This document shows positions 44,180 through 52,834 of a DNA stretch of 64,000 nt, piece after piece (position 1 is the stretch's first letter; each line of letters begins with the position of its first letter). The translations under genes and the position numbers were made by a program. The stretch is from Limnohabitans sp. INBF002 (GTDB lineage Bacteria > Pseudomonadota > Gammaproteobacteria > Burkholderiales > Burkholderiaceae_C): positions 434,001 to 498,000 of the forward strand of contig NZ_AP027055.1 of the NCBI RefSeq assembly GCF_027924905.1. Reading direction: 5' to 3'. The notes under the pieces were generated by a model. That model saw only the letters and a list, made by a program, of their open reading frames with translations. It had not been told where the DNA came from and did no database searches.

Positions 44180-44452
44180 ATGCAAAGTTTCGATTGGGGT
44201 CAGTTCATCGCCAGCACATTCAGTGTGTTGCTGCTGCTGTGCGGCGCCCTGTGGTGGGTCAAGCGTAACCGCGGCTTTTCCGCTAATGGCATGGATGACA
44301 AACGCATTCAAGTGCTCGAGGCTTTGCCCCTGAGCCTCAAACACAAGATGGTGTTGATTCAAGTCGACAACCAAATGGTGCTGGCCAGTGTCAGCCCTGC
44401 CGAGGTGAAAACCTTGCACGCGTGGACACAGGAGGCCAGCCATGCTGCGTAA
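44180..44452 (+). CDS. fliO: FliO, export-gate assembly protein
   Basis: 90 aa from ATG 44180, preceded by AGG. One N-terminal membrane helix (FIASTFSVLLLLCGALWWVK) and the short cytosolic FliO domain (KRIQVLEALPLSLKHKMVLI, VDNQMVLASVSPAEVKTL). Helps FliP assemble. Overlaps fliP by 11 bases. Confidence 0.93.
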   Translation: MQSFDWGQFIASTFSVLLLLCGALWWVKRNRGFSANGMDDKRIQVLEALPLSLKHKMVLIQVDNQMVLASVSPAEVKTLHAWTQEASHAA

Positions 44453-45212
44453 GCCCATCACCAAAAAAATTCTTTATGTCATCTTGGCTTTGCTCTTGGT
44501 GGCCTTGGCCTCGTTGCCCATGATGGCGCACGCCCAAGGCATTCCCTTGGTCAACGTGACGGGCGCTGGCAAAGGCGGTCAGCAATACAGCATGAGCCTG
44601 CAATTGCTGGGCTTGATGACCACGCTCACGCTGTTGCCATCCATGTTGTTGATGATGACTTCGTTCGTGCGCATCATCATCGTGCTTTCCATCTTGCGCC
44701 AAGCCATTGGCACTGCGCAAACGCCGCCCAACACCGTGTTGGTGGGTTTGGCTTTGTTCTTGACCTTCTTCATCATGTCGCCCGTTTTTGAGACGGTTTA
44801 CAAAGAAGCGATTGGCCCTTACATGAACGGCAACCTCGACTTTGACAAAGCCTTGGTCAAAGCCGAAGTGCCCGTGCGCGATTTCATGACCAAGCAAACC
44901 CGTGAAGACGACATTGCCATGTTCATGCAAATTTCGAATCGCCGTGAGTTGACGGACGCCACGCAAGTGCCGTTCACCACCTTGATGCCAGCGTTCATCA
45001 CCTCTGAAATCAAAAGTGCGTTCACGATTGGTTTCTTGATCTACATCCCGTTTGTGGTGATTGACTTGATCGTCGCCAGCGTGTTGATGTCCATGGGCAT
45101 GATGATGTTGTCGCCCATGATTATTTCGATGCCGATCAAGCTCATGCTGTTCGTGCTGATTGACGGTTGGACGCTGTTGATGGCTTCGTTGGCCAACAGC
45201 TTTGTGTTTTAA
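44442..45212 (+). CDS. fliP: FliP, export-gate membrane protein
   Basis: 256 aa. Signal peptide ending near MAHAQG, then the FliP core: TTLTLLPSMLLMMTSFVRII, IVLSILRQAIGTAQTPPNTV and the C-terminal PMIISMPIKLMLFVLIDGW. Forms the pentameric core of the type III export gate with FliQ and FliR. Confidence 0.98.
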   Translation: MLRKPITKKILYVILALLLVALASLPMMAHAQGIPLVNVTGAGKGGQQYSMSLQLLGLMTTLTLLPSMLLMMTSFVRIIIVLSILRQAIGTAQTPPNTVLVGLALFLTFFIMSPVFETVYKEAIGPYMNGNLDFDKALVKAEVPVRDFMTKQTREDDIAMFMQISNRRELTDATQVPFTTLMPAFITSEIKSAFTIGFLIYIPFVVIDLIVASVLMSMGMMMLSPMIISMPIKLMLFVLIDGWTLLMASLANSFVF

Positions 45213-45223
45213 GGAGCCGCATC

Positions 45224-45493
45224 ATGGATAGCGCAGCAGTTGTAGATTTAGCACGTCAAGCCCTGTGGATGACGATGATCATTTCAGGCCCCCTGTTGGG
45301 TGTGGGATTGATCGTCGGTTTGGTGGTCGGTATTTTTCAAGCCGCCACCTCCATCAACGAACAAACCTTGAGCTTCATTCCCAAAATTTTGGCTGTCGGC
45401 TTGACCATGTCACTGGCGGGCGGTTGGATGATCAACACCATGGTGGACTACACCAAGGGCATCTTCATTCGCATTCCTAGCTTGTTCATGTAA
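45224..45493 (+). CDS. fliQ: FliQ, export-gate membrane protein
   Basis: 89 aa, the normal length. The ATG at 45224 follows AAGGAG; longer in-frame readings begin inside fliP. Two membrane helices (MTMIISGPLLGVGLIVGLVV and the one around LAVGLTMSLAGGWMINTMV) with FQAATSINEQTLSFIPKI between. Confidence 0.97.
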   Translation: MDSAAVVDLARQALWMTMIISGPLLGVGLIVGLVVGIFQAATSINEQTLSFIPKILAVGLTMSLAGGWMINTMVDYTKGIFIRIPSLFM

Positions 45494-45505
45494 CCACGCG
45501 CCACC

Positions 45506-46273
45506 ATGAACGCCTCGCTCATTGAAATCCTAGACAAGTTTTTGGTCGTCATTTGGCCCATGCTTCGCTTGTCTGCGTTTCTGGCGTTCACGTCTATTTT
45601 TTCAGCGCGTGCCGTCAACATGCGCATTCGCATTTCTTTGGCGTTTGCGATGGCCTTTTTTGTGTCGCAACAAATTGAGATTCCCAAAATCGACCCGATC
45701 ACCGCCGATGGTCTGATGGAAATCTCACGCCAAATCTTGATTGGTTTGACCATGGGCTTGGTGTTCCAAGTGGCCTCTGCGGCATTGGTGGTGGCCGGTC
45801 AAGCGATGTCGGGTTCTATGGGCTTGTCCATGGCTAACATGGTCGACCCCAACATGGGCAGCGTGCCTGTGTTGTCCCAGTTGTTCAACATCATGGGGAC
45901 ACTGATTTTCTTGGGCATGGGCGGGCACTTGATTGTGTTTAGTTTGGTGATGGAGTCGTTCAAGCTCATCCCGATTGGCCAAGCGTTTTTCAGCCAAGAC
46001 ATGCTGGGCAAGATGATCAACTGGAGCGCCATGATGTTTTTGGGCGCGTTGTTGATCGCGTTGCCCGTGATGATGACCTTGCTGTTCATCAACGTCGGTC
46101 TAGGCTTTGTGGCACGTGCCGCCCCTAGTTTGAATATTTTTACCGTGGGCTTTCCCGCGTTGATCTTGACGGGTTTCATCGTCATGATTTTTTCTATGGG
46201 CAACAACGTGGCCCGCATTGATTGGGTATGGACGCAGGCTTTCATGATGCTGCGTTCGTATTTGGGAGGCTGA
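45506..46273 (+). CDS. fliR: FliR, export-gate membrane protein
   Basis: 255 aa, normal. About six membrane helices; motifs RLSAFLAFTSIFSARAVNMR, MEISRQILIGLTMGLVFQV and AAPSLNIFTVGFPALILTG. Completes the FliPQR gate. It ends 1 base before flhB. Confidence 0.97.
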   Translation: MNASLIEILDKFLVVIWPMLRLSAFLAFTSIFSARAVNMRIRISLAFAMAFFVSQQIEIPKIDPITADGLMEISRQILIGLTMGLVFQVASAALVVAGQAMSGSMGLSMANMVDPNMGSVPVLSQLFNIMGTLIFLGMGGHLIVFSLVMESFKLIPIGQAFFSQDMLGKMINWSAMMFLGALLIALPVMMTLLFINVGLGFVARAAPSLNIFTVGFPALILTGFIVMIFSMGNNVARIDWVWTQAFMMLRSYLGG

Positions 46274-46274
46274 C

Positions 46275-47423
46275 GTGTCGGAAGAAAGCGGCCAAGACAA
46301 AACCGAAGAACCGACGGCGCAGCGGCTCAAGAAAGCCCGTGAAGACGGACAAATTGCACGTTCGCAAGAATTGGCCCCAGCGGCCATGATGGTGATCGCC
46401 ACCCTATTCTTCAGCATGATGGGGCAGTACCTGTTCACCCGCATGAGTGACTTGTTCAAACATCAGTTGCAGTTTGACCGACGCATCACCGACAAACCCG
46501 AGTTGCTGCCCGCTATTTTTGGCAGTTCCGTGGTGGACGGCTTTTTGATTGTGTTGCCCTTGCTGGCGATTCTTTATGTGATCGCCGTGTTGTCAACAAC
46601 TTTGGCGGGGGGCTTTATCTTCTCGCCCAAGATGATCATGCCCAAGTTCAGCAAGCTCAATCCCATGACCGGTTTGGCCCGCATGTTTGGCCCCGAAGCA
46701 TTCATCAACCTGGGCAAGTCGCTGCTCAAGTTTTTGGTGGTGGGTGCCATCTTGTTGGTGTCGGTCATGAACAACTTGCAAGACCTCACACACATCTCGC
46801 AAATGGATTTGAATCTCGCCGTCAAAGTGGCTGGCACCATCATTGTGGATTCGTGTTTCTGGCTCAGCCTAGGTTTGGTTTTGGTCGCGTTGGTGGATGT
46901 GCCGTTGCAACGCCATCAGCTCAACAAGAAGCTGAAGATGACCAAGCAAGAGGTGCGTGACGAGATGAAAAACTCGGAAGGTAACCCCGAGGTCAAGGGC
47001 CAAATTCGCCGACGCCAACGCGAGATTTTGAACAACAAGATGATGGGCAAGGTCAAAGACGCAGACGTGGTCATCACCAACCCAACCCACTTCGCGGTGG
47101 CCTTGTCTTACGACCCCATGGGCGACGGTGCGCCGCTCTTGATTGCCAAGGGCGAAGATGGTTTGGCGGCCCGCATTCGTGAGGAAGCCAAAGAGCACAA
47201 TGTTTATATTTTTGAGGCGCCTTTACTGGCTCGCGCCTTATACTTCACGACCAAGCTGGATCATCCGATTCCAGAGGCGCTGTACCACGCTGTTGCGCAG
47301 GTCATTGCCTATGTGTTCAGCCTGAACCAGTCTTATGGTCGTGGCCAGGAAGTGGTCAAACCATCGCCCTCCATTCCGGACGAAATGAAATTCGATTCGA
47401 ATGGCGCTTTGATGAACTCTTAA
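46275..47423 (+). CDS. flhB: FlhB, export-gate substrate-specificity switch
   Basis: 382 aa, GTG start. N-terminal SGQDKTEEPTAQRLKKARED, four membrane helices, then the cytoplasmic domain with the self-cleavage motif NPTH at 269-272, the same positions as in E. coli. Cleavage switches export from rod/hook to filament proteins. Its usual partner FliK, the hook-length ruler, is not in the window, a point of interest given the giant hook subunit. Confidence 0.98.
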   Translation: MSEESGQDKTEEPTAQRLKKAREDGQIARSQELAPAAMMVIATLFFSMMGQYLFTRMSDLFKHQLQFDRRITDKPELLPAIFGSSVVDGFLIVLPLLAILYVIAVLSTTLAGGFIFSPKMIMPKFSKLNPMTGLARMFGPEAFINLGKSLLKFLVVGAILLVSVMNNLQDLTHISQMDLNLAVKVAGTIIVDSCFWLSLGLVLVALVDVPLQRHQLNKKLKMTKQEVRDEMKNSEGNPEVKGQIRRRQREILNNKMMGKVKDADVVITNPTHFAVALSYDPMGDGAPLLIAKGEDGLAARIREEAKEHNVYIFEAPLLARALYFTTKLDHPIPEALYHAVAQVIAYVFSLNQSYGRGQEVVKPSPSIPDEMKFDSNGALMNS

Positions 47424-47442
47424 GACCCAAGTTTGAGCCCGC

Positions 47443-48975
47443 ATGACAGACATCTACCAAAGCCCCGGTGACCGGTTGCGATTTGAAATACTCCTGAAGT
47501 CATTGACCGAAGGCAGTATCAATCTCGCCGTGTTGAGTGACCACGATAGGGTGCTTGACTACTACGGCAGCTTGTTTGAAGAGCGTCTGCGTGCCAAAGG
47601 TGAAAACCACATCGAGTGGTGCAGCTCGACCAACTCTGAACGTCTGGTTCAAAAGTTCAACGAAATCCTGTCTGAAATCACGCTGGACCAAGCGCTGGAG
47701 AAAGACAAAAAGCACGCGCCGCGTCGCTTCTTGGTGTTCCGCGATTCCATCTTGATGCAAGACTTTGAGCTGCAACTCTTGGCGCGTTTGGTCAATGGTT
47801 TTCCAGCGGGCAACATCAGCGTGATTTTGCTCATCAACAGTGCTGGCAACCACCAAGGCAAGCTCGATGCCTTTGGCAAGAATTTGCTGAAATGGGACGT
47901 CGAAACCGAAGCCGGCGAACCCAAAAAACAACTCACCGATTGGGTCGCCACCACACCCGATCCTGAACCCACGTTGATTGAACCTTCCTTCTTGCCCGAG
48001 CCACCCACGCTCAGCGATGAAGTGATCCCCGTTTCAAAGCTGCTCAACCTCCCCACCAAAACCGCTTGGCGCGTGCCCGGCTTTGGCAAAAAGCAAGAGC
48101 CCCAGTTGGATGCAGAGCCGTTGCCCGCTTTTGTGCCAACGCCATTGCCTGTGCCGCCAACGCCGCCAGCGATGCCGGACAGCTCACGCGAACCCGCACT
48201 GACCACGCCTGCCCCCTTGGCTGCAGCGGCACCTGCGGCGACAGACGCTGACCTTTTCAAACGCCCTGTGCGCCGCTCGCGCGCGGGTTGGGTGCTGTTG
48301 GTGTTGCTCATGTCCATGGCCGCGTTTGGCTTCATGTACAAAGACTTGGTGCTTGAAGAGGCCGAGCTGCTGAAAAAATATTTGCTACGCGGCACCCCCG
48401 CTGTCGCCGCGCCTGATGAGGCCGCCAGCGCTGCGGCAGCCGCTGCTGCTGCAAGTGCCGAGGCTTTGGCCGCTGCCCAGCTCGCCGCCTCGGTGGCGAA
48501 TGAAGCCGCACGCGTTGCCAGCCAAGCCGAGGAGATGGCTTCTGCCGCCAGTGCGACCGCATCGGTGGCTGCACCCGTGGCGGTGACCGCATCAGCCCCT
48601 GCGCCTGCTGCATCGGCTGAACCTAAGACATCAAAACCCACTGAAAAAGTCGTCGAAAAAGCAGAGGCCAAGCCAGACGCCAATTCAGATGAAGCTTGGG
48701 TCAAGCAACTGCCCGCCAACGGCTATGTGGTGCAGCTGGCGGCGATGGATACGACAGAAGACATGCGTAGCTTCCAGCGCAGCAATGCCGCCTATGCCAA
48801 GGCCCGCATCATGCGTGCGCGCCACAAAGACACGGGCAAGCGCTATGTCATTTTGGTGGCTGGGCCTTTTGAAACCAAGGCTCAAGCCGATGCTTTCATG
48901 CAGTCCAGCCCGTTGCTGGCCAAAGGTTGGTTGCGCAGCACCAAGTCAATGCAAACCCAATTCACAAAGCCCTGA
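47443..48975 (+). CDS. DamX-like protein: cytosolic domain, TM helix, SPOR domain
   Basis: 510 aa. Residues 1-165 are a globular cytosolic domain (LAVLSDHDRVLDYYGSLFEE, FLVFRDSILMQDFELQLLAR) that may be a degenerate AAA-type domain, since no Walker A is seen. A Pro-rich linker, one membrane helix at about 282-302, then a long Ala-rich periplasmic stretch. The C-terminus (about 428-505) is a SPOR domain (GYVVQLAAMDTTEDMRSFQR, KRYVILVAGPFETKAQADAF) that binds denuded peptidoglycan. The layout resembles DamX. It follows flhB by 19 bases, so it may position flagella or report on the septum or pole. Confidence 0.8.
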   Translation: MTDIYQSPGDRLRFEILLKSLTEGSINLAVLSDHDRVLDYYGSLFEERLRAKGENHIEWCSSTNSERLVQKFNEILSEITLDQALEKDKKHAPRRFLVFRDSILMQDFELQLLARLVNGFPAGNISVILLINSAGNHQGKLDAFGKNLLKWDVETEAGEPKKQLTDWVATTPDPEPTLIEPSFLPEPPTLSDEVIPVSKLLNLPTKTAWRVPGFGKKQEPQLDAEPLPAFVPTPLPVPPTPPAMPDSSREPALTTPAPLAAAAPAATDADLFKRPVRRSRAGWVLLVLLMSMAAFGFMYKDLVLEEAELLKKYLLRGTPAVAAPDEAASAAAAAAAASAEALAAAQLAASVANEAARVASQAEEMASAASATASVAAPVAVTASAPAPAASAEPKTSKPTEKVVEKAEAKPDANSDEAWVKQLPANGYVVQLAAMDTTEDMRSFQRSNAAYAKARIMRARHKDTGKRYVILVAGPFETKAQADAFMQSSPLLAKGWLRSTKSMQTQFTKP

Positions 48976-48998
48976 CGCGCACGCTAGGAACGAGCCTT

Positions 48999-49430
48999 AT
49001 GAGCCAAGAACACGATAAAAGTATTCATTCTGAATCTGCTCCTTTTGAGCCCAGTTATCAGGTTGATTCGTTGCCCAAGATTTCGGTGCCCGATTTGCCA
49101 GACGACGCCGAAGGCCTGACCGCCGAAGCCTTGGCACAAGTGCCAACACTGACCGACCAAGTTGACGAGGCGCCGGGCAAAGACCTGGTGGACGGTGCGC
49201 CGGCGCCACGGGTGATGCCAGTGGTTCAGCCCGTGGATTCGACCCCCGACGCGGCCATGGCCGACGAGCCGGCCAGTCCAGCGCCTTCAGAACCCCCTCA
49301 AGACACGCCAGTTCAAGCCGATACATGGGTTGAAGAGCTGCACGTTCGCATGGGCAAGCTCACAGACGACATTCAAACACTCAATGTCCGGCTAGACCGA
49401 CTTGATGAACAAAATAAGGCAAAGGCTTGA
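48999..49430 (+). CDS. acidic, largely disordered protein with C-terminal coiled coil
   Basis: 143 aa from ATG 48999 with an upstream AGGAACG. The first ~105 residues are rich in Asp, Glu, Pro and Ala with no clear fold. The last ~35 (DTWVEELHVRMGKLTDDIQT, LNVRLDRLDEQNKAKA) form a short amphipathic coiled coil. No signal peptide or membrane helix. It lies between two membrane coiled-coil proteins with 23-base and 2-base gaps, suggesting a shared complex. No family recognised. Confidence 0.75.
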   Translation: MSQEHDKSIHSESAPFEPSYQVDSLPKISVPDLPDDAEGLTAEALAQVPTLTDQVDEAPGKDLVDGAPAPRVMPVVQPVDSTPDAAMADEPASPAPSEPPQDTPVQADTWVEELHVRMGKLTDDIQTLNVRLDRLDEQNKAKA

Positions 49431-49432
49431 AC

Positions 49433-50689
49433 ATGGCTGAAGAACAAAACACCACGGAAGATGCGGCAGCGCCTGCCGAAGCCATCGTTGATGTCGAGAC
49501 AACGGCTGATCGTTTGACCGAAATTGCTTCGCAATCGCTGGACACCAGCGAGGTGGCACGTCAGATTGAAGAGTTGACATCGGTGGTGCTTGACTCCGCC
49601 GAGGTGTCGACACGTTCTGCATCCATTGCGGCCGACGTGAGCGCCACCATGCGCGCTGTGGTGTCCAAGATTCAAGAGAACAACCGCCGCAACGTGATGC
49701 ATTCGCGCATCATGCTGGGCGCTTTTTGCGCGTGTTTGCTGATTGCCATGGGTGTGTTCTTTGCCATCACCTTGAAGATGACCAAATCCATCAAAGAGCT
49801 CGACACCATGGTGTATGCCATGGCCAAGCGGGTGATTGAGGTGGATGCCAGCCTGACGGCCATTGGCAAAACCAACTCTGATTTTTCTGAAATTACTGAA
49901 AAACAAGAAGAAGTCATCACCACCCAAACCCAAGTGGCCAAACGCTTGGAAGAGATTGGCAAGAGCATGGCCGCCATGCCAGCAGTGGTGGCGGTGGAAG
50001 CCAACAAGTCCAGCGACCTCAAGTTCAAAGACATGCAAAAGCAGTTGACGGGTTTGGAGAGCAAGCTTCAGTCGTTTGACTCCAAGTTGCAGTCGGTGGC
50101 CGAGAAAGCATCTTCACGCGCACCAGCCCCTGCACCGGCTGCGTCGCAAGGCCCCAGCACACAAGTGTTGCTGACCGAAATTCAAAAAATTAAGTCTGAC
50201 TTGAATGCCGCGGTGCAAGTGCGTGAACGCACGCAAACCGCAGCAGAAGCGACTGCGATCAAGAACATCGAGAAAACCGTAGACAAAGCAGCTGCGGCTG
50301 CAGGCGATGCACAGAAAGCGGCTGACAAAGCCGCCCAATCTGCCAAGGCCGCGGCTGATGCACAAAAGGCCGCTGCTGCGTCCGAGAAGGCCTCTGCGGC
50401 TGAGCGTTTGGCGCAACAAAAAGCAGCCGCTGAGCGTGCGGTGGCCATGCGCATGCAGCCTGAGAAGCCAGAAAAGTCAGCCGAGCAAATCGCTGCTGAA
50501 CGTGCGGCCGCTGAAAGAGCTGCTGCCGCCCGTGCTGCCAAAGCTGCAGCCGACAAGGCTGCCGCAGACAAAGCCGCTGCCGCTGAACGTGCGGCTGAGA
50601 AAGCCCGCGCTGCTTCAGCTGCTGCCGCTGCGACTCAACCCGTCATCGTTCGCGAGAAGCCCATTCAATACCCACGCGCCGCGGATTGA
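49433..50689 (+). CDS. membrane-anchored Ala/Lys-rich coiled-coil protein
   Basis: 418 aa. The ATG at 49433 follows AAGG. Residues 1-92 are a cytosolic helical part, a membrane helix is at about 93-115 (IMLGAFCACLLIAMGVFFAI), followed by predicted coiled coil (EKQEEVITTQTQVAKRLEEI, LTGLESKLQSFDSKLQSVAE) and a long Ala/Lys/Glu-rich helical repeat region to about residue 400. TolA-like in composition but without a recognisable TolA C-terminal domain. It ends 8 bases before a convergent gene and marks the end of the flagellar island. Function unknown. Confidence 0.78.
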   Translation: MAEEQNTTEDAAAPAEAIVDVETTADRLTEIASQSLDTSEVARQIEELTSVVLDSAEVSTRSASIAADVSATMRAVVSKIQENNRRNVMHSRIMLGAFCACLLIAMGVFFAITLKMTKSIKELDTMVYAMAKRVIEVDASLTAIGKTNSDFSEITEKQEEVITTQTQVAKRLEEIGKSMAAMPAVVAVEANKSSDLKFKDMQKQLTGLESKLQSFDSKLQSVAEKASSRAPAPAPAASQGPSTQVLLTEIQKIKSDLNAAVQVRERTQTAAEATAIKNIEKTVDKAAAAAGDAQKAADKAAQSAKAAADAQKAAAASEKASAAERLAQQKAAAERAVAMRMQPEKPEKSAEQIAAERAAAERAAAARAAKAAADKAAADKAAAAERAAEKARAASAAAAATQPVIVREKPIQYPRAAD

Positions 50690-50697
50690 TCAAGCCA

Positions 50698-52323
50698 TCA
50701 AGCGGGCTGAACTGCGAAGCTGTTGGCTCGGCTGAGTGGCCAGTCGCTGAACACGGCAGGCAACACGCTGACATCGCTTTGCAGCAGGGCATCCGGCGCG
50801 ATGGTGTCCACCAACTCTGACAAATGCAGCGTTTGTGTTTCGCTCACGCGGCGCATGATGTGGCGCGGTGTGAAGTCGTGCGGTGTTTGCAAGCCCGAGG
50901 CTTCCATCAACTCTTGCAAGGCTTCCAGCGTGTGTGAATGGAAGTTGTGCACGCGCTCCGCTTTGCTAGGGACCACCAACGCCAGTTGACGTTTGGGGTC
51001 TTGGGTGGTGACGCCTGTGGGGCAGTTGCCGGTGTGACAGGTTTGCGCCTGAATACAACCCAATGCAAACATGAACCCGCGTGCGCTGTTGCACCAGTCG
51101 GCACCGAGGGCTAAGGTGCGTGCCATGTCAAAGGCGCTCACAATTTTGCCGCTGGCGCCCACGCGAATGGTGTCACGCAAGCCTGCGCCCACCAAGGTGT
51201 TGTGGACCAAGCGCAAGGCCTCTTGCAGGGGCATGCCCATGTGGTCAGAAAACTCCAACGGTGCAGCGCCTGTGCCGCCTTCAGCGCCATCGACCACGAT
51301 GAAGTCGGGTTGAATGCCGCTTTCCAACATGCCTTTGACAATGGCAAACCATTCCCATGGATGACCAATGCACAGCTTGATGCCGACGGGTTTGCCGCCG
51401 CTCAAGGTGCGCAGTTGTTGGATGAAGGCCATCAACTCCAGTGGGGTTGAAAAGCTGCTGTGCGTGGCAGGCGACACGCAGTCTTGGCCCACCATCACAC
51501 CGCGTGCTTCAGCAATTTCTTCGGTCACTTTGGGGCCGGGCAAGACGCCGCCGTGGCCGGGCTTGGCACCTTGGCTGAGCTTGATCTCCACCATCTTCAC
51601 CTGCGGTGAGCTGACGTTTTCTACAAAACGCTCGGGGCTGAAATGACCCGACGCATCACGGCAACCAAAGTAGCCTGAGCCAATTTCCCAAATCAAATCG
51701 CCACCGTGTGTGCGGTGGTGTCGCGAGATGGAGCCTTCGCCGGTGTCGTGCGCAAAACCACCCAGCTTGGCGCCTTGGTTGAGGGCCAAGACCGCATTGG
51801 CGCTCAAGGCCCCAAAGCTCATGGCCGACACGTTGAACAGGCTGATGTCGTAGGGTTGTGTGCAGGCTTTGCCGCCCACTTTCACGCGAAAGTCGTGACC
51901 GGCCAACTTGGTGGGGGCGATGGAATGGTTGATCCACTCATACCCAATGGCGCGTACATCCAGCTGTGTGCCGAAGGGGCGTTTGTCTGAAGCGCCTTTG
52001 GCGCGCGAGTACACCAAGGTGCGTTGGGCGCGAGAGAAGGGCGAGGCCTCGGTTTCTGACTCTAAAAAGTATTGGCGAATTTCAGGTCGAATGGTTTCGA
52101 GCATGAAGCGCAAATGCCCAATGATGGGGTAGTTGCGCAAAATCGCGTGGTGCGATTGCTGCAAGTCGTACAAGCCGACGATGCTGAGCAGCAAAAACAG
52201 CGTGGGCCACCAACCGCTCAGGCCCATCACGCCTGCACCGAGCAACGTGAAGATCAGCAAAACCACCGAGGCCATGAACGCTGTGTAGCGCACTGGATAA
52301 ATCTGATTGAGTTTGTCCAGCAT
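50698..52323 (-). CDS. FMN-binding glutamate-synthase family protein, membrane-anchored
   Basis: 541 aa. Two N-terminal membrane helices (FMASVVLLIFTLLGAGVMGL and the next), then the FMN/Fe-S barrel of the glutamate synthase large-subunit core: MSFGALSANAVLALNQGAKL, SQGAKPGHGGVLPGPKVTEE, FIVVDGAEGGTGAAPLEFSD and Cys-rich CIQAQTCHTGNCPTGV. It lacks the glutaminase and GXGXG parts of GltB, so it is not glutamate synthase itself. Members are annotated in many proteobacteria without a proven reaction. Convergent with the flagellar island. Confidence 0.88.
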   Translation of the reverse strand: MLDKLNQIYPVRYTAFMASVVLLIFTLLGAGVMGLSGWWPTLFLLLSIVGLYDLQQSHHAILRNYPIIGHLRFMLETIRPEIRQYFLESETEASPFSRAQRTLVYSRAKGASDKRPFGTQLDVRAIGYEWINHSIAPTKLAGHDFRVKVGGKACTQPYDISLFNVSAMSFGALSANAVLALNQGAKLGGFAHDTGEGSISRHHRTHGGDLIWEIGSGYFGCRDASGHFSPERFVENVSSPQVKMVEIKLSQGAKPGHGGVLPGPKVTEEIAEARGVMVGQDCVSPATHSSFSTPLELMAFIQQLRTLSGGKPVGIKLCIGHPWEWFAIVKGMLESGIQPDFIVVDGAEGGTGAAPLEFSDHMGMPLQEALRLVHNTLVGAGLRDTIRVGASGKIVSAFDMARTLALGADWCNSARGFMFALGCIQAQTCHTGNCPTGVTTQDPKRQLALVVPSKAERVHNFHSHTLEALQELMEASGLQTPHDFTPRHIMRRVSETQTLHLSELVDTIAPDALLQSDVSVLPAVFSDWPLSRANSFAVQPA

Positions 52324-52351
52324 GCGAGGTGCTCCTTGGGCTAAATGGTGT

Positions 52352-52834
52352 TTATCGTGGGTTCGTCAGTTTGGCAGCGAGTTTAGATTGCGCCAAGGCC
52401 GAAACTTCGGCGCGCAAGCGTGCAGAGGACAGTTGTTGGTCCGCGGCATGTTGCACATCAGAGAGGTGCGACAAGATCGTGCCGCGTAAATCGAGCAAGT
52501 CTTGGTCAAGCTTGTGCAGACGCTCTTGCAACTCGCGTTGCAAGGCCATGCGCTGGGTGAGCAAGTTCACTTCGGCCGCAATGGTGCGCCATGTTTGTGT
52601 CAGTTCATCGCTGGGAGCCACGCGCAATTGCTCAAACAACTCATGGATGAGCGGATCGAAGATGGGCGAGGTGTTCTCGCGCGCGTCTGGGGTTTCGGTC
52701 AGCGTTGGCACGTTTTCTGGCACAGCCGCTGGTTGCGTGTGAGACTGCAAGATCGCATTGACCTGGCCCCACCCCTCTTCAGGCGAGTACTGCTTGAGTC
52801 CTTTGAAGGACAAGAATTGTGGTTCGGAGCTCAT
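52352..52834 (-). CDS. coiled-coil partner of the ParA-like ATPase
   Basis: 160 aa. Residues about 65-140 are helical with heptads (LTQTWRTIAAEVNLLTQRMA, LQERLHKLDQDLLDLRGTIL). No membrane helix or signal peptide. The ATG overlaps the stop of the ParA-like gene (ATGA), so the two are translationally coupled and probably act together. No family recognised. Confidence 0.8.
   Translation of the reverse strand: MSSEPQFLSFKGLKQYSPEEGWGQVNAILQSHTQPAAVPENVPTLTETPDARENTSPIFDPLIHELFEQLRVAPSDELTQTWRTIAAEVNLLTQRMALQRELQERLHKLDQDLLDLRGTILSHLSDVQHAADQQLSSARLRAEVSALAQSKLAAKLTNPR

Noticed and set aside
47649-48719. minus-strand frame of 356 codons opposite the SPOR-domain gene
   Set aside because: Ser/Ala/Gly-rich shadow of the Ala/Pro-rich coding strand. 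The plus frame has the TM helix, SPOR domain and operon position.
48400-50640. Ala/Lys-rich tracts as DNA tandem repeats or CRISPR-like arrays
   Set aside because: The repeats are only at amino-acid level with varied codons; no regular direct repeat with unique spacers is present. No CRISPR array was seen anywhere in the window.
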